Below, one piece after another: positions 22,847 through 33,780 of a stretch of DNA of 64,000 nt. How positions within the stretch are numbered: the stretch's first letter is position 1; each line of letters opens with the position of its first letter. The stretch covers positions 62,001 through 126,000 of the forward strand of contig CALYLX010000127.1 in NCBI GenBank assembly GCA_944990035.1, written 5' to 3'. The position numbers were made by a program, and so were the translations under genes. This DNA comes from Clitopilus passeckerianus. Taxonomy: Eukaryota; Basidiomycota; Agaricomycetes; Agaricales; Entolomataceae. Under the pieces are notes generated by a model. The model saw only the letters and a list, made by a program, of their open reading frames with translations. It made no database searches and was not told where the DNA came from.

Positions 22847-23957
22847 ATGCGATTCGTTTGCAACCCATTCCTGCAGGCCAGCTGCAGTTCACTACTCACC
22901 ATGGCCCTAATTCTCGCCATTCCTAGCCACGAGATGCCAATGGGGAGCTTCAACGGCCCATTCCACCCCCGGCAGTTGCCGTATATGCCACCCACCATCC
23001 CAACGCCTCCAGCGAACCCGTTCCCATTTAAGCCCCAATACAACCCCCCGCCGCCTCCCCGCAAAGATCCTGATGTTCTTCCCCCCCATTACGTTAAAGG
23101 AGTGGACTCACAGTCAGACCTGAACGATTTTCAGGTGAAGTACAATCTAACGATAGTCGACGCTCGACCTACGAACGCGGCTTTATACCCGAGTTGGGTG
23201 AATGGATTTGTTCAGACTTTGATCGTCCTTCAGTTCGTTCTGGGGCCCTCCAAAAATGCTAGGCCTATTGAGTATGATGAGATAGCATGGGCTCGGATGG
23301 CGAGGTGGAGACACATCTATTGCATTTTCCTTGCAACAGGGCTCTCGGCAGTATGGTTTGCGGCGTTTATCCTGGTCGAGAAGGGGAGATAGGCCGACGG
23401 CAGGCCGGGTGGCCGCTCTCGATTGGTTGGTTTGGTTTATACTAGCGAAGAGTATGGCAATTTTGGAACCAGAAGGTGAATGGAATAGGAGGGTGTACTA
23501 TGCCAAAATTGCTCTCTTGATCGGTGTCATCCAATGGTGCTGTTCTTTGGGCGTCATCGGGCAACGGTGGGCTGGGAAGATCGGTACCCTCGCACACATC
23601 ATCGATGACCTTCACGGATGTACGCCATCCAATCCTGCAGACCTGTCGTTTCTCGCAGGAGGAGGGTTCTCGGGCCATAGGCTTTTGCAAACAATCAATT
23701 TCTTCATCATAACCCTGATTATAATAATCAAGGCGATCTTTGCACATTACTCCGGAAACCCTCGGACGTTGGATATAGCTGCATTCTGTGCGTTCTGTAT
23801 GTTGATGTTCGTTATGACTCCCGTGCATGGAGTTGGATGGAGGTGGCTTTATGTCGACGGAAATTGTATGTTAGTTGAGGTGGGACCGCCGAAAGGGTAT
23901 TCTAACTTGCCACTATCGACGACGTGGAAGGACCTTTGTGGTTTCATGGGATTCTAG
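22847..23957 (+). pseudogene. Multi-pass membrane protein with a +1 frameshift
   Basis: ATG at 22847 (MRFVCNPFLQASC, then a hydrophobic leader) opens a frame through a Pro-rich lumenal/extracellular region (PPTIPTPPANPFPFKPQYNP) and two membrane segments, ending at TAG 23390-23392. The protein clearly continues in the next frame from about 23,385 (RPTAGRVAALDWLVWFILAK) through about three more membrane segments to stop at 23957. No GT...AG intron fits the phases; one extra base in the run AAGGGGAGA (about 23,381-23,388) explains it. Product would be about 370 aa with about five membrane helices; family not recognised. Either a real pseudogene or an assembly error in a G-run. Confidence 0.55.
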
Positions 23958-25921
23958 TGTATTATACATCCATATTTTCTGTACGAGCTGGTTGAAAGGT
24001 TGGTTAAAATACCTTGCAAACCATCGTTTCAGCGAACAGGCGTGGCTGTGTGGGCCCCTTAGGTAATCGTCCACTTCTGGATCGGCCACTCGTTCCTCGC
24101 CATTCCCAGTCAACTTGAACTACGGGCGACTGCTAACGCGCACTTCTGCTACTACTTCCAACGGCAAAGGCGAACGTGATGCTATATACTTTGGCTACCG
24201 CTCCCAGCCCCCCTGTAAGTTGCTTTCACTCAAGACCCTGCAGGACTGAACTAATCTTGCCTTCCAGGCAACATCGTCCCCTTTTTGAATCACCAATGTA
24301 GCTCAGTCTAAACATTTAGAAGTCTGGCTGGAGGCAGGGTATACCAATATGTATGGCGACACGTACACTCGTCGGCATTAGCTCGGAAGCTCTGGATGGC
24401 TCGCTTGCTCCTTCCCTCTTCACCTTTCATCTGAGTGGTGTTGAAGCACCATCCTGTTATCCTGCTTCTGACCTCAGCCTATACCACCCCTACTGGTATC
24501 ACTACCCCTGCCCTGCCTGCAGGGCTATGTTTAGGTGAAATCCGTTGTTGAAGCTGGACGGCACGCCTGCCAACCAGCACGTGTATGGAGGAAGAAATGG
24601 GTCGGTTAAGGATTAGCATGTCGAGCAAGAGGAAGACCTGGTGGTGCGGATGCAGCCAGGTTTTTCCCTCCAACATTCAGAAATCCGGGATCATTATCAT
24701 TCAACCATACCCCGACACCGCACCCCAAGGGAATACCGACACCGAAGGAGATGACTACCGCCCCGCTGTTCAATGTCAAGCCTAGCTCCGGCCTGAAGGA
24801 GTTTCAAAAGGCCCATGATGAACACACCTTGTAGCAAGCGCTGCTACTGCCCCAGGTGCCAAGATGTTCTCATTCTTGCGTCTCCTCGCTCGCTCAAGCA
24901 TCACCGGTGCATCACCAGCCAATGACGTGCTTCTTCTCCAACTCCGACCACAGCGGTATAAAGCACTTCATTAATGCGGACAGAAGGAGCTGCACAGGCG
25001 CTAACCATGCCGGAAGACTGATGGAAGAACATGAAGCGTCGCCGGAAGTGGGGATAGAAGCACTAACCACGATTCTTCCGCCACACTTGAGGAAATTCTC
25101 TGGGCTGAAGAGCGTCTAACAATCGTCGCTTTCCTCTTTGACCACTGCAGTGACCCTGCTGCTACCTGGCGCCTGCTAGCAGACACCGAGAAGTGATGGC
25201 GGCGGGGAGGTTAAGGTTGTGGTCAGAGGACATGGCAGCAGGCACCTTACGATGAGCTACGACTGGAGCCGCCAAACGGAAAAGGCGTTAGTTCGCCAAA
25301 CTGAACCACAGCTGTCTATGCTATACCCCCCGCACGGCAACCACTGGCCCTGCGTTGGCGTTCCTGTTGTCGCTACCGTGACCTGCAGGTTTTGGTGGGC
25401 CTCGGAATATACCTTTACGGCGTGCTGCCACACGGACCTTTTCGTAACATCGTTTCTCTTGCCGCCTTCCGATCTTCTCTTCATATGGACAATTTAGTAC
25501 TTTACCACACCTATCATCTTCTTGCAGCTTTAGCCAGGTTTGCTATACTGGATTCTTGCTGAAGAAGTGTTCCGCCTGCTTCGTTACATTGCCAATGAAC
25601 CTACTACAGTACCGTACTACAGCCTACAGGCCACGCGTTTGATCCCTTATACATACCCTAGCTCCTCCAAACTTTTTAAGTCGGGAGAAAGAGCCGGGTG
25701 ACCCCTGCACGATACACTGTTACCCCGGACGGACGGCTTCGTCCTTCATTCAACTATTGGACAATCCCTTGTAGTGCTTGTTGGAAATGACCCAAGACAG
25801 TCGTGATTGAGACGCCATTCACACCCACGCATGAAATATGTAGATCGTGGTTCATATTTGAAATAAGAATAAATATTTGCCTTTGGTTGCATTCGCTATT
25901 TACACAACAATCTCGACGTTC
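23958..25921. other. Gene desert of about 2 kb
   Basis: Short frames on both strands, none with family resemblance or consistent splicing. The right edge (25,640-25,921) is the laccase 3' flank. No terminal repeats found by eye. Confidence 0.35.
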
Positions 25922-28223
25922 TCAATGATCGCTGTCAGGGAGAGCTTCATAGATAGGGCAAAGATCATCCCAAGCGGCTAGAAAATACGGAGTCCTTAGT
26001 TCCGTGGTCGAACAATGAGCACATGGGGTTGCACGTACGTGGTTGTGTCGAGGTCGCGATGGTTGGCACGTCCTCGGCAAAAACGACTGCGAGGCCACTG
26101 AGGATGGAATTAGTGGGCTATGAAATCCAAGGTTTGAAAGTTTAAGACGTACATGTCCAAATGCCAATCGATGTGGCTAGAGAAGGCATCAGGTATATAG
26201 GTATTACTGTGCAAAGAAATGAATGCCGTACCAATGAAGAATCCATGGACCAGCGTTATCGGTTAGGAAGCGGATAGTCGTGTTGTCAGAGGTACTTGTG
26301 CCGGTATTGACGACGTCTCGGCGGACCTGGCCAGTGTTCAATATCGCTCCACGAATTGGAGCCTGTAATGACTTACAGGATTGTCGTAGTTGTAGACTGA
26401 ACTCCCAGCACTACGAACAACATCGAAGGTATGCTGAATAAAAAGTAATTAGTAAGGCAAAGAGAATCATGAGTTAGAACGAGTCGTACACCGTGCAGAT
26501 GGATCGGATGCTAGAGGGTTTGGCTTAGTTCGCGAGAGATTCTATGATAACAGCGAGAATCCACATACCGGTGAACCAACTGAGCCACCAGGCATGGTGA
26601 GCTCGATAACCTGGTTGGGAGGGAGAACATAAACGCTCCCTGGAGGGAGTAAGTCCGCCGCGGTCTGTGCTCCGCTCAGAATCTGTAGCAAGACGGGCGC
26701 ACTAGGAGGCGTGAACACCGCCCCATTGACCGTAAACTTCAAATTGGAATTGAATGCAAAGGCCAAATTGATGGCCACATCCGCAGGCCCACTACCGCCT
26801 GGTGCACCGGGGTTCTCGAGAGGGTGGAGGGAAGTCTCAGACAGAGGGCTGGAGGTGCTCGAAGTCGTAGTTGGATCGGCGACGGTTGCACCATCATAAC
26901 GCAGAATGGCGGAGTTGATACCGCCAGAAAAACCGACGGAGCCTAGGTTCGGGTTGGCACGAACCCAGTAATTGGAAACAGGCTGGTTGGCGTTGAGGAT
27001 GAAGGAGTAGCGCTGGCCGGCATAGATTTGAATAGAGTCAACCGTGACGGTTTCGTGGTTAACGCCGTCGACTTCGATGATGGTCTATTGGGGTTGGTAT
27101 CAGAAGTGAATCGGAGAGTGTGCCATTGGCGAAACACACCATAGAATGTCCGTCAATCGAGAATACATAGTTGGGGTCACATGAGATGCTAACGAGGCGG
27201 AAGCGGTAGCGCTTGCCTTGCTCGACGTTGATAATTGCCAATGGTGTAGTGGCACCTCCGGCCTGGCGACCCAAACCATTGATGAGAGTAGCGTCCGGGA
27301 CGGGGACAAGTCCAGCAGATGGGGCTGGAGTATGATACCTAAGGGGTCGTTAGTACATTCCTACTCTTGTCAAGAACCGAGCGTACCAGTCTGCAAGTGT
27401 TATGATGGTGGACTCTGGGCGAATATCAGTACATGTCTTGGAGCTTTCGTTGTGGAATAAGGCACATACCGTCATCAACATCATATCTTGAGATATGTAT
27501 TAGCTCGTATGTTCAGTGGCCTGGCGAAGGAGACGTACTCTGATGCATAAGGATCATTTGGGTCATACACAACCATGGCACCTCGAAGACCGTCGCAGTA
27601 TTGAGTTGCTGTTTGAAGATATATTAGAGGTATTATGTATCCGATTTAAATGAGGACGACGTACAATAATGCGAGTGATACCAGAATGTACCCGCCTGAT
27701 CGGTAGTATGGAACTGATACAGGAAAGAGTCCCCAGGCGCAATTGGGCATTGGGTCACGCCCTCAGGACCATCTGCCCAGGCAGTATCTTTCTGAAAGAA
27801 TCCGTGCCAGTGCTGAAGAACGATGTAAGGCAGGATAAAGGTGAGAATGGGAGAAACCTACGATCGTGGTGCTCTTGAGCATGCTTCCATCGCTCAGATT
27901 ATCAACGACGTTGATGGCGTAAGTGTCTCCCTGGAGCGACAAGTCAATATGTGAATCTTGTCATGAAGGTTTTGATGAGTACCTTGTTGGCGACGAGGAC
28001 GGGGCCGGGGAATGCCAAATTACTCATAGAGTCGCCAGCCAACACAGCACTGGAATCGATATTAGTCCGTGAGCAGACTGTGCATAAGGAACGAGACGTA
28101 CGATCGCGTGAAGCCATCAGGAGCAACGTTGGCATTCCCGATGTACAAGCTCGTGCTTGGACCAATGGTGACGGCGTAAGCGCCATAACCAAAGGAGAGG
28201 AGCGCGAGAGGCGAGAGAAACAT
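25922..28223 (-). CDS. Laccase (multicopper oxidase, AA1_1; 515 aa)
   Basis: Fifteen exons, all phases consistent: 28223-28102, 28049-27983, 27930-27862, 27812-27665, 27608-27539, 27486-27470 (17 bases), 27414-27387, 27338-27140, 27084-26569, 26510-26490, 26433-26377, 26326-26232, 26176-26153, 26097-26039, 25977-25922. Signal peptide [17 protein letters not shown]. All four copper-binding signatures are present: HWHG (about residue 87), WYHSH (about 130), HPIHLHGH (about 413, Ile where Phe is common) and HCHIDWHL (about 469), with Leu ten residues after the type-1 Cys. Laccases oxidise phenols and reduce oxygen to water outside the cell. The C-terminus [12 protein letters not shown] is typical of white-rot laccases. 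Transcribed divergently from a small secreted-peptide gene. Confidence 0.97.
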
Positions 28224-28871
28224 CTTCAAGGATCTAGAGACAAGAAGCTCCTCTGTCTGTCGGATGAGATGAAGAGGATGTCGGAAACTTGTACGTTTTC
28301 TAGCCCACCTTTTATCACTTTCACGCCCATAGTATGCGAGCTCTAGCTCTGCTGCAAAGTCGAACGGTTTCCCCTGTCCGTCCGTCAGCCGCGGTATGAT
28401 TCAGCCCGACTCCCACACAATGACATGAAGACAATGTTCCTGCAGCCACAGGAAACGGTCAGAGAGCCCCCAAGGAAGCCAAGAGTTCCGACAATGCCTC
28501 TGTTCATGAGCAGACTACCGGGAGGGTCTGCAAGGAGACGATGCGCTAGAATGAATATCAGCCAAGAAATCTAATCAAGAAAGGCACAGGCGGATAGCCC
28601 TCAGGGTAATGAGCTCATTTTGCGAGAGCCGCTTCAGCCGTCGCATTTCGTCGCACGATCGTCGGTCCGGAATCACGGAAGTAAGAGATGCTTACAATCG
28701 TTGCTATTCGTTCACCTCCGTTTCGAATGCAGAGTCATCGCATAGGAAATGCCTCTTGCTGCGGGCCTTACTGAGGCGTTCTCTTGGTATTCTGTCCATT
28801 ATGTTATAAACCCGATGCAAAGCTTCATGTCAGAGAAACTCACCCAAGTTTAAGCCCATCCCATATTCAAC
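28224..28871. promoter_or_regulatory. Divergent intergenic promoter region, laccase and small secreted peptide
   Basis: 648 bases separate the two start codons. A TATA-like GATAAAAG on the minus strand (28,316-28,309) lies 86 bases before the laccase ATG; TTATAAA on the plus strand (28,804-28,810) lies 62 bases before the peptide ATG. Shared regulation is possible but not shown. Confidence 0.45.
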
Positions 28872-29095
28872 ATGCGCGTTACTTCCTTCTTCACCGTTCT
28901 GGCTCTCGTCGCTGCCACCTATGCCGCCGTAAGTCGACATTTTCCTGTTTGAAACCGTGAACCCCGCTGACTGAAAGGTTTTAGCCCCCTGAGGAAGAAG
29001 AGCTACCTGTATTCACCGCGACTCGTGTTGTACACACCATTATCAAGGCTTCACCATTCTTGGTCGACAAGACCACGACAGTAGTCTGGACGTGA
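28872..29095 (+). CDS. Very small secreted protein (55 aa)
   Basis: Two exons, 28872-28928 and 28985-29095, with a 56-base GTAAGT...TTAG intron placed exactly at the predicted signal-peptide cleavage site. The precursor starts MRVTSFFTVLALVAATYAA and the mature part of about 36 residues begins PPEEEELPVF, is Thr/Val-rich, has no cysteine and ends TTTVVWT. Function unknown. Secreted peptides beside lignocellulose genes are common in basidiomycetes. The intron could extend the gene further if the final ACGTGAG is a donor, but no good acceptor follows. Confidence 0.6.
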
Positions 29096-29884
29096 GTTAC
29101 ATTAATCGTGTTGTTCAGAGTGCAGAATCTCAAAGCGACCTCCTCCATCAAGCCAAAGTCCTAGTCAGACAGCGACAACTGATTGAGCATAGGATATAGC
29201 CTTTGGGAGTAGCGTAAAGTGTTCCTGTATTGAGAGCATGTGGATATGGCATAAATCGTCTAAGCTGCAATTGGATAATTCCTATACGGTGTTGGTGTTG
29301 AGTTATCGTTCTGCATCTGACACTGAAGATAGGCCATTATCCGGAGCGTGAGTCTCAAGGATGCAATAGAAAGTGTTTCGCGAACGATTTTATACTTTGG
29401 ATATAAGTGGCCTGCAGATTGGATCGCACCACTGGGATGAACTTCAGTGAAGAGAGCACGAAGCGGAGAACGCCGAAATGAATGAGTCGGGCTGGTCGGT
29501 ATCACCACGTGACTGTCGGTTTTGCAGATTGATTGATAATAATCGGCTGTGAATCCATTTCTGTCAGTATCAATGTCCATATGGGATCACCTTCGACTAC
29601 TAGTATGAACAATATACACCTCCGTCATACCAGGCAGCGTTTCAGTCCTCTCCATAAGCGGATGTCCACACCCTGAAGAAGACTGATGTCGGCGAAATCT
29701 TTCACGCTCAAGGCCTCTCTGCCGACGCCTAGGTCTTCTGATCATACCTTCAAAGCCCTCCCTTGATGTCTACCCCCATTTCTGCCCGACGGCTTACGAC
29801 ATTTGACTGTTGGTGGCTGCATAATCGTCGCTACATAATGGGCAACCATCGAGCCAGAAGCACCTTGCCTTCCCACAACCAGTC
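29096..29884. other. Intergenic upstream of GMC oxidase 1
   Basis: A 106-codon minus-strand frame (29,580-29,260) has no family resemblance or splice partners and is not called. No TATA box evident. Confidence 0.35.
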
Positions 29885-32168
29885 ATGTGTGGTTCGAACT
29901 GGAGGATTCTCACTGCGCTTACTCTCGCCTTGTCGGTGACTGCAGCTCTATATGAAGCATCCGATGAGCTTCATGGCTTGGAATATGACTTCATCGTAAT
30001 TGGAGGTGAGCACTTCGACTGAGCATCCGTTGACTTAAATCTCAGACGTCTGCTTAGGTGGCACGGCAGGAAATGTCATTGCGAACCGACTGACCGAAAA
30101 CCCATCCACCTCCGTTCTCGTACTCGAAGCTGGTGTATCGTATGTTGGCTTCTCTGCGTTCACCTCCACATCTCTGATTCCAGCATTCTAGGAACAAGGA
30201 CGTCTTGGACTCAGAAGTCCCGTTCTATTGTACGCGTCTAGCTCCACAGACGCCGTACGACTGGAACTACACCACTGTTCCTCAGGTCCATGTCAATAAC
30301 AGGGAGATTCCATATCCTCGAGGTTTTATTCTTGGAGGAAGTAGTTCCATTAGTGCGTTTCTCCTCTAAATCCGTCGCGCCCCCGCTTGTTCATACATAC
30401 TTCAGATTACATGGTGTACACCCGTGGCTCAGTCGACGATTGGAATCGTTATGCTGGGCTTGTTGGTGACCAAGGTTGGGCGTGGAACAATATCCAACCT
30501 TACTTGAGAAAGGTATGGATCACGCTTTCGACATTTGTCCTCGGCTAAGGACTTGCTACCCTTCTTCAGAATGAGCGATTTGTCAAGCCAGCTGACAACC
30601 ATGACACCCGCGGCCAGTTCGACCCTTCGGTTCATAGCTTTAATGGCGTCAACTCAGTCAGCCTTCCCGGCTATCCCCTTCCAATCGACCCGCTGGTTAT
30701 ACGGACCACCCAACAGATTCCAGGGGAGTTCCACTTCAATCTCGACTACAACGCGGGTATTCAGTATGGGATAGGTAAGCAAGTCCGAGCTGTGAATGAG
30801 GCGTTCGAGCTGACGCCGATATTCTTAAGGTTGGACGCAGTACACTATTGGAGGTGGAAAGCGAAGCAGTTCAGCAACATCCTACCTTGGGCCTCGATAT
30901 ATTTCTCGTCGCAACCTACATGTCCTGCTTCACGCCAACGTGGCCCGTGTCATACAGACCGGTTCCGTGAACGGCGTGCCCGTGATTCGTCAAGTAGAGT
31001 TCAGAGATGGTGCAACCGGTACGAGCTCCTTTCTACGCTTCCGGCAGGTCGCTTATGTTCTGTATAATAGGGAAACTCGTTCGAGTTTCTGCAAAGAAGG
31101 AAGTCATTCTCTCTGCCGGCGCCATCGGCACACCCCACATCCTTCTCAACTCTGGCATTGGTGACAAGAACGACTTGTCGAGTCTTGGGATCAAAACGAT
31201 CGTCAATAACCCTTCCGTCGGACGTAACCTGTCCGACCATATCCTCGTTTTCAACCTCTGGCCCACGAATGCGACTACCACCTTTGAGAGCTTGGCACGT
31301 AACGCCACTCTCCAGGCTCAAGCCCTTGACGAGTGGAAAAGGAATAAGACCGGGCCACTTGTCGCTGGCATAGCTAGTCAAGTTGGCTGGATTCGCGTTC
31401 CGAAGGATACGACCATCTTCAACGGAGCTCCAGATCACTCTGCTGGTCCTAATACCGGCCATTTCGAGCTTCTCATTGCCGTAAGTTTGTTGATCGTTCA
31501 GGAGTATTTGTATCTCTGATATTCAGCTTTTTCAGAACGGGATACCGTATAATCCTCTTCCTCCTGGTACGGAGAACCTGAGCACTCTCCTCATTGCTAC
31601 AGCTGTCTTAGCGCCTGCCTCGCGTGAGTATCATCGATCCACGTTCGGAATCAGGAGGCCTCGACTCTGACCTCTCGAATCTCTAGGTGGAACGGTTACA
31701 CTCAGCTCTTCCGACCCATCCGCAGCCCCGCTGATCGACCCTAACTATCTCTCTGCGGAACCCGACATCTCAATCATGCGTGAAGCCATCCGAAGTGCTA
31801 GGCGATTTGTCGCTGCTCCAGCTTGGAAGAGCTACATCACTGGACCTCAGTTACCGAACCCGGAGACAGACGACGAGTTGAACGAATACATCCGAGAGAA
31901 CGTTGGGAGTGTATTCCACCCCGTTGGTACTGCTTCGATGTCACCGAAGGGAGCCCACTATGGTGTCGTCGATCCTGATTTGAAAGTCAAAGGCGTGATT
32001 GGTTTGAGGATTGCTGATGCCTCGGTCCTGGTTAGCCATCTTCGCATATGTTTTGGATTCCCAGCCTGATTGTTTTTTCAATAGCCACTCGTTCCCGCTG
32101 CCCATACCCAAGTTCCTGTCTATGTCATAGCTGAGAGAGCTTCCGACATTATCAAGGCTTCGTGGTAA
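29885..32168 (+). CDS. Aryl-alcohol-oxidase-like GMC flavoprotein 1 (AA3_2; 596 aa)
   Basis: Ten exons: 29885-30005, 30058-30139, 30192-30352, 30406-30512, 30570-30774, 30830-31018, 31071-31480, 31536-31623, 31687-32030, 32085-32168. Signal peptide MCGSNWRILTALTLALSVTA. FAD-binding GGGTAGNVIANRL begins about residue 40; GMC signatures PRGFILGGSSSIN and SAGAIGTPHILLNSGIG follow. The catalytic histidine pair is in FHPVGTASM (about 532) and AAHTQVPVY (about 576), the layout of aryl-alcohol oxidases, which oxidise benzylic alcohols and make hydrogen peroxide. Several N-glycosylation sites. Paralogue of the gene at 37,573, with nine of nine introns in the same places. Substrate is inferred. Confidence 0.93.
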
Positions 32169-32752
32169 GAAGAAGAGAGCAGAGATGGACGTAAATGTGG
32201 TTTTTCTATATCATGTTGATTTCCGCGAGGTCCATGGACTAGGTTACTATCGCCCACGTTTCTAATACTATTTACCCATTATTTTCATGAATACACAGTA
32301 TTATTTGCCCAACGGCCGAAATCTATGATTAACTTTTGTGCTAATCTCATGTATCGGAGGCATGGCCGCATGGGAAGGCTTCGCTGGTCTCTCGTGCGTG
32401 CCTTCCTGATCTTTGAATCAACTGCAAACTGTCTTGATCCCGTGTCTAGGCCCTGAACCTAGTTTGACGGTCCATTTGAATTACTCGTAATGTAGAAAGA
32501 GACTGCGTTGATACCTGTGGACACAGATCCTCCCAGTGCTCATTCGGCTAACACACCTTCAAACGAGCTAGATTGAAACACGAAACACAACGGATACAAC
32601 AGACTACAATTACAAACTGAACCTGCTCAGTATTCCCCTACAGGCTACAGTGACTTCGAAATCGCCACAGAATCCGACGAGGTGGGAGCCTCATTCACTG
32701 TCACCAGTGGCGATCAGCACGGTGCGCGGTGAGGACATGAATTTGACTTACG

Positions 32753-33346
32753 TTACTGGGGAGTAAACGTCCACAACTGCTGTGGAGTACCAGCAGTTAT
32801 GTACTTGATGTCCACGCCCTGGGCCGGGCCATTGGGTGTGATGACAAGGGATTCACCGCTGGCGGAAATACTTGAAAACATCATTCATCGGTTCTCAGGT
32901 ATTGAGGTGGAACGTAGATTATGGACATACAAGAAGGTGTTTCCCCCCGCGTAAATCAAGGCCCATTTGTAGGACTTCCGGGCGTCGTCTGCTACCAAAG
33001 TTTCTCCCACACCGGGCCGACCCCTATAGGTACGAGGAGCGAGGTATCCGCGGGTACTTGCATTGATGATGTAATAGTAATCTCCTCCGGTAGATTGTAG
33101 CTCCCACTGTCGACGATCGGGGATAATACATGAGGGATGGACCGTAAAGTGTGCACGACGTGGATGTACGTACCTTCTGGCTTATGCTGCCACTGCGGGC
33201 ACTGGAGATCACTGTAAATTACAGGAGTGATTTCGGTATAAGAATCAATGATAAGAATGGTCAAAGAGCTGACCCCCGTTTCCGCCATCAAGGACAGTGT
33301 TCTGCACGAAGTTGTCAATGGTGTAGAAGCCAGCTAGGATGCTCAT
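32753..33346 (-). CDS. Beta-trefoil (ricin-B-type lectin-like) protein 1 (134 aa)
   Basis: Four exons: 33346-33274, 33211-33174, 33106-32931, 32870-32753; no signal peptide. The product shows three similar blocks typical of R-type beta-trefoils: MSILAGFYTIDN, QKWELQSTGGDYYYIINAS and YKWALIYAGGNTFFISAS, ending GTPQQLWTFTPQ. Such cytosolic fungal trefoils bind glycans or inhibit proteases and often serve in defence against grazers; which applies here cannot be told. The first intron donor is weak (GTCAGC) but the same join exists in the paralogue with a good donor. The near-identical exon plan of the gene at 36,193 confirms the model. Confidence 0.75.
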
Positions 33347-33514
33347 GATGAAGTAGGGTGGCGAATAACTTAACAGTTGAGACAGGGACTCTATAAGTAG
33401 TATTTTAGCAGCACACCACAATAGGAATGTCGGTGGAATATTCTGTTCCGAGGAAGTGCTTCTTGTACAACAGCGAGGGGTATATGGGTGTCGATAATCA
33501 GCCGTGAGATAGGA

Positions 33515-33533
33515 TATCTCGGGAGCGAGCATG
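33515..33533 (-). promoter_or_regulatory. Conserved upstream block of lectin-like gene 1
   Basis: TATCTCGGGAGCGAGCATG (plus-strand reading) lies 169 bases before the ATG and is identical to the block 177 bases before the ATG of lectin-like gene 2, while surrounding sequence has diverged. A related variant (TGAGCGAGCATAAAGAGG) occurs at about 34,433-34,450. Confidence 0.5.
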
Positions 33534-33689
33534 AAGAGGCCGTAAGAAGGCCTCCCGATTAATAACTGAGTCAATGAATAACCTTTCTCTTTGTGTTTTC
33601 AAGTTGGGTGGAGTAACAGGGAATACGTTCAGCCAAGCTATTCGAGCGAAAGCCTACATTCCTCGCAGTTATTGGAAGATCCCAATAGA

Positions 33690-33780
33690 TGACACTCTAG
33701 AGGATTCTGTTCGGGAGAAGGGCTTCTTGTACGACAGCGAGGGCTAAATCGAGTGTCATTCACAACCAGCCGTAATCGAG
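33690..33780. repeat. Third, orphan copy of the lectin upstream region
   Basis: GATTCTGTTC, GGCTTCTTGTACGACAGCGAG and CAACCAGCCGT repeat, in order, sequence found upstream of lectin-like gene 1 (33,449-33,510). No lectin coding sequence sits next to it. Confidence 0.5.

Larger units (their letters stand above)
32540..33575. repeat. Tandem segmental duplication, copy 1 (lectin unit)
   Basis: The unit holds lectin-like gene 1 with its 3' flank (32,540-32,752) and upstream region to about 33,540. Its 3' flank matches 35,978-36,192 closely (GCTAGATTGAA, ACTACA.ATACAAACTGAACC, CCCCTACAGG.TAC, GGTGCGCGGTG.GGACATG), and a 19-base upstream block is identical in both. Copies are in the same orientation. 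Confidence 0.75.

Noticed and set aside
22847..23957. Intron instead of frameshift in the membrane gene (GTATGG at 23,351 to CAG at 23,403)
   Set aside because: It would join the wrong phase and run into a stop within 15 codons, and it deletes a membrane segment.
29260..29580. 106-codon minus-strand frame upstream of GMC oxidase 1
   Set aside because: No homology, no splice partners, lies in a likely promoter region.
32740..32760. Extension of lectin-like gene 1 past its stop through a GTAAGT donor
   Set aside because: TAA precedes the donor in frame, and the paralogue has the same stop with GCAAGT; at most a 3' UTR intron.
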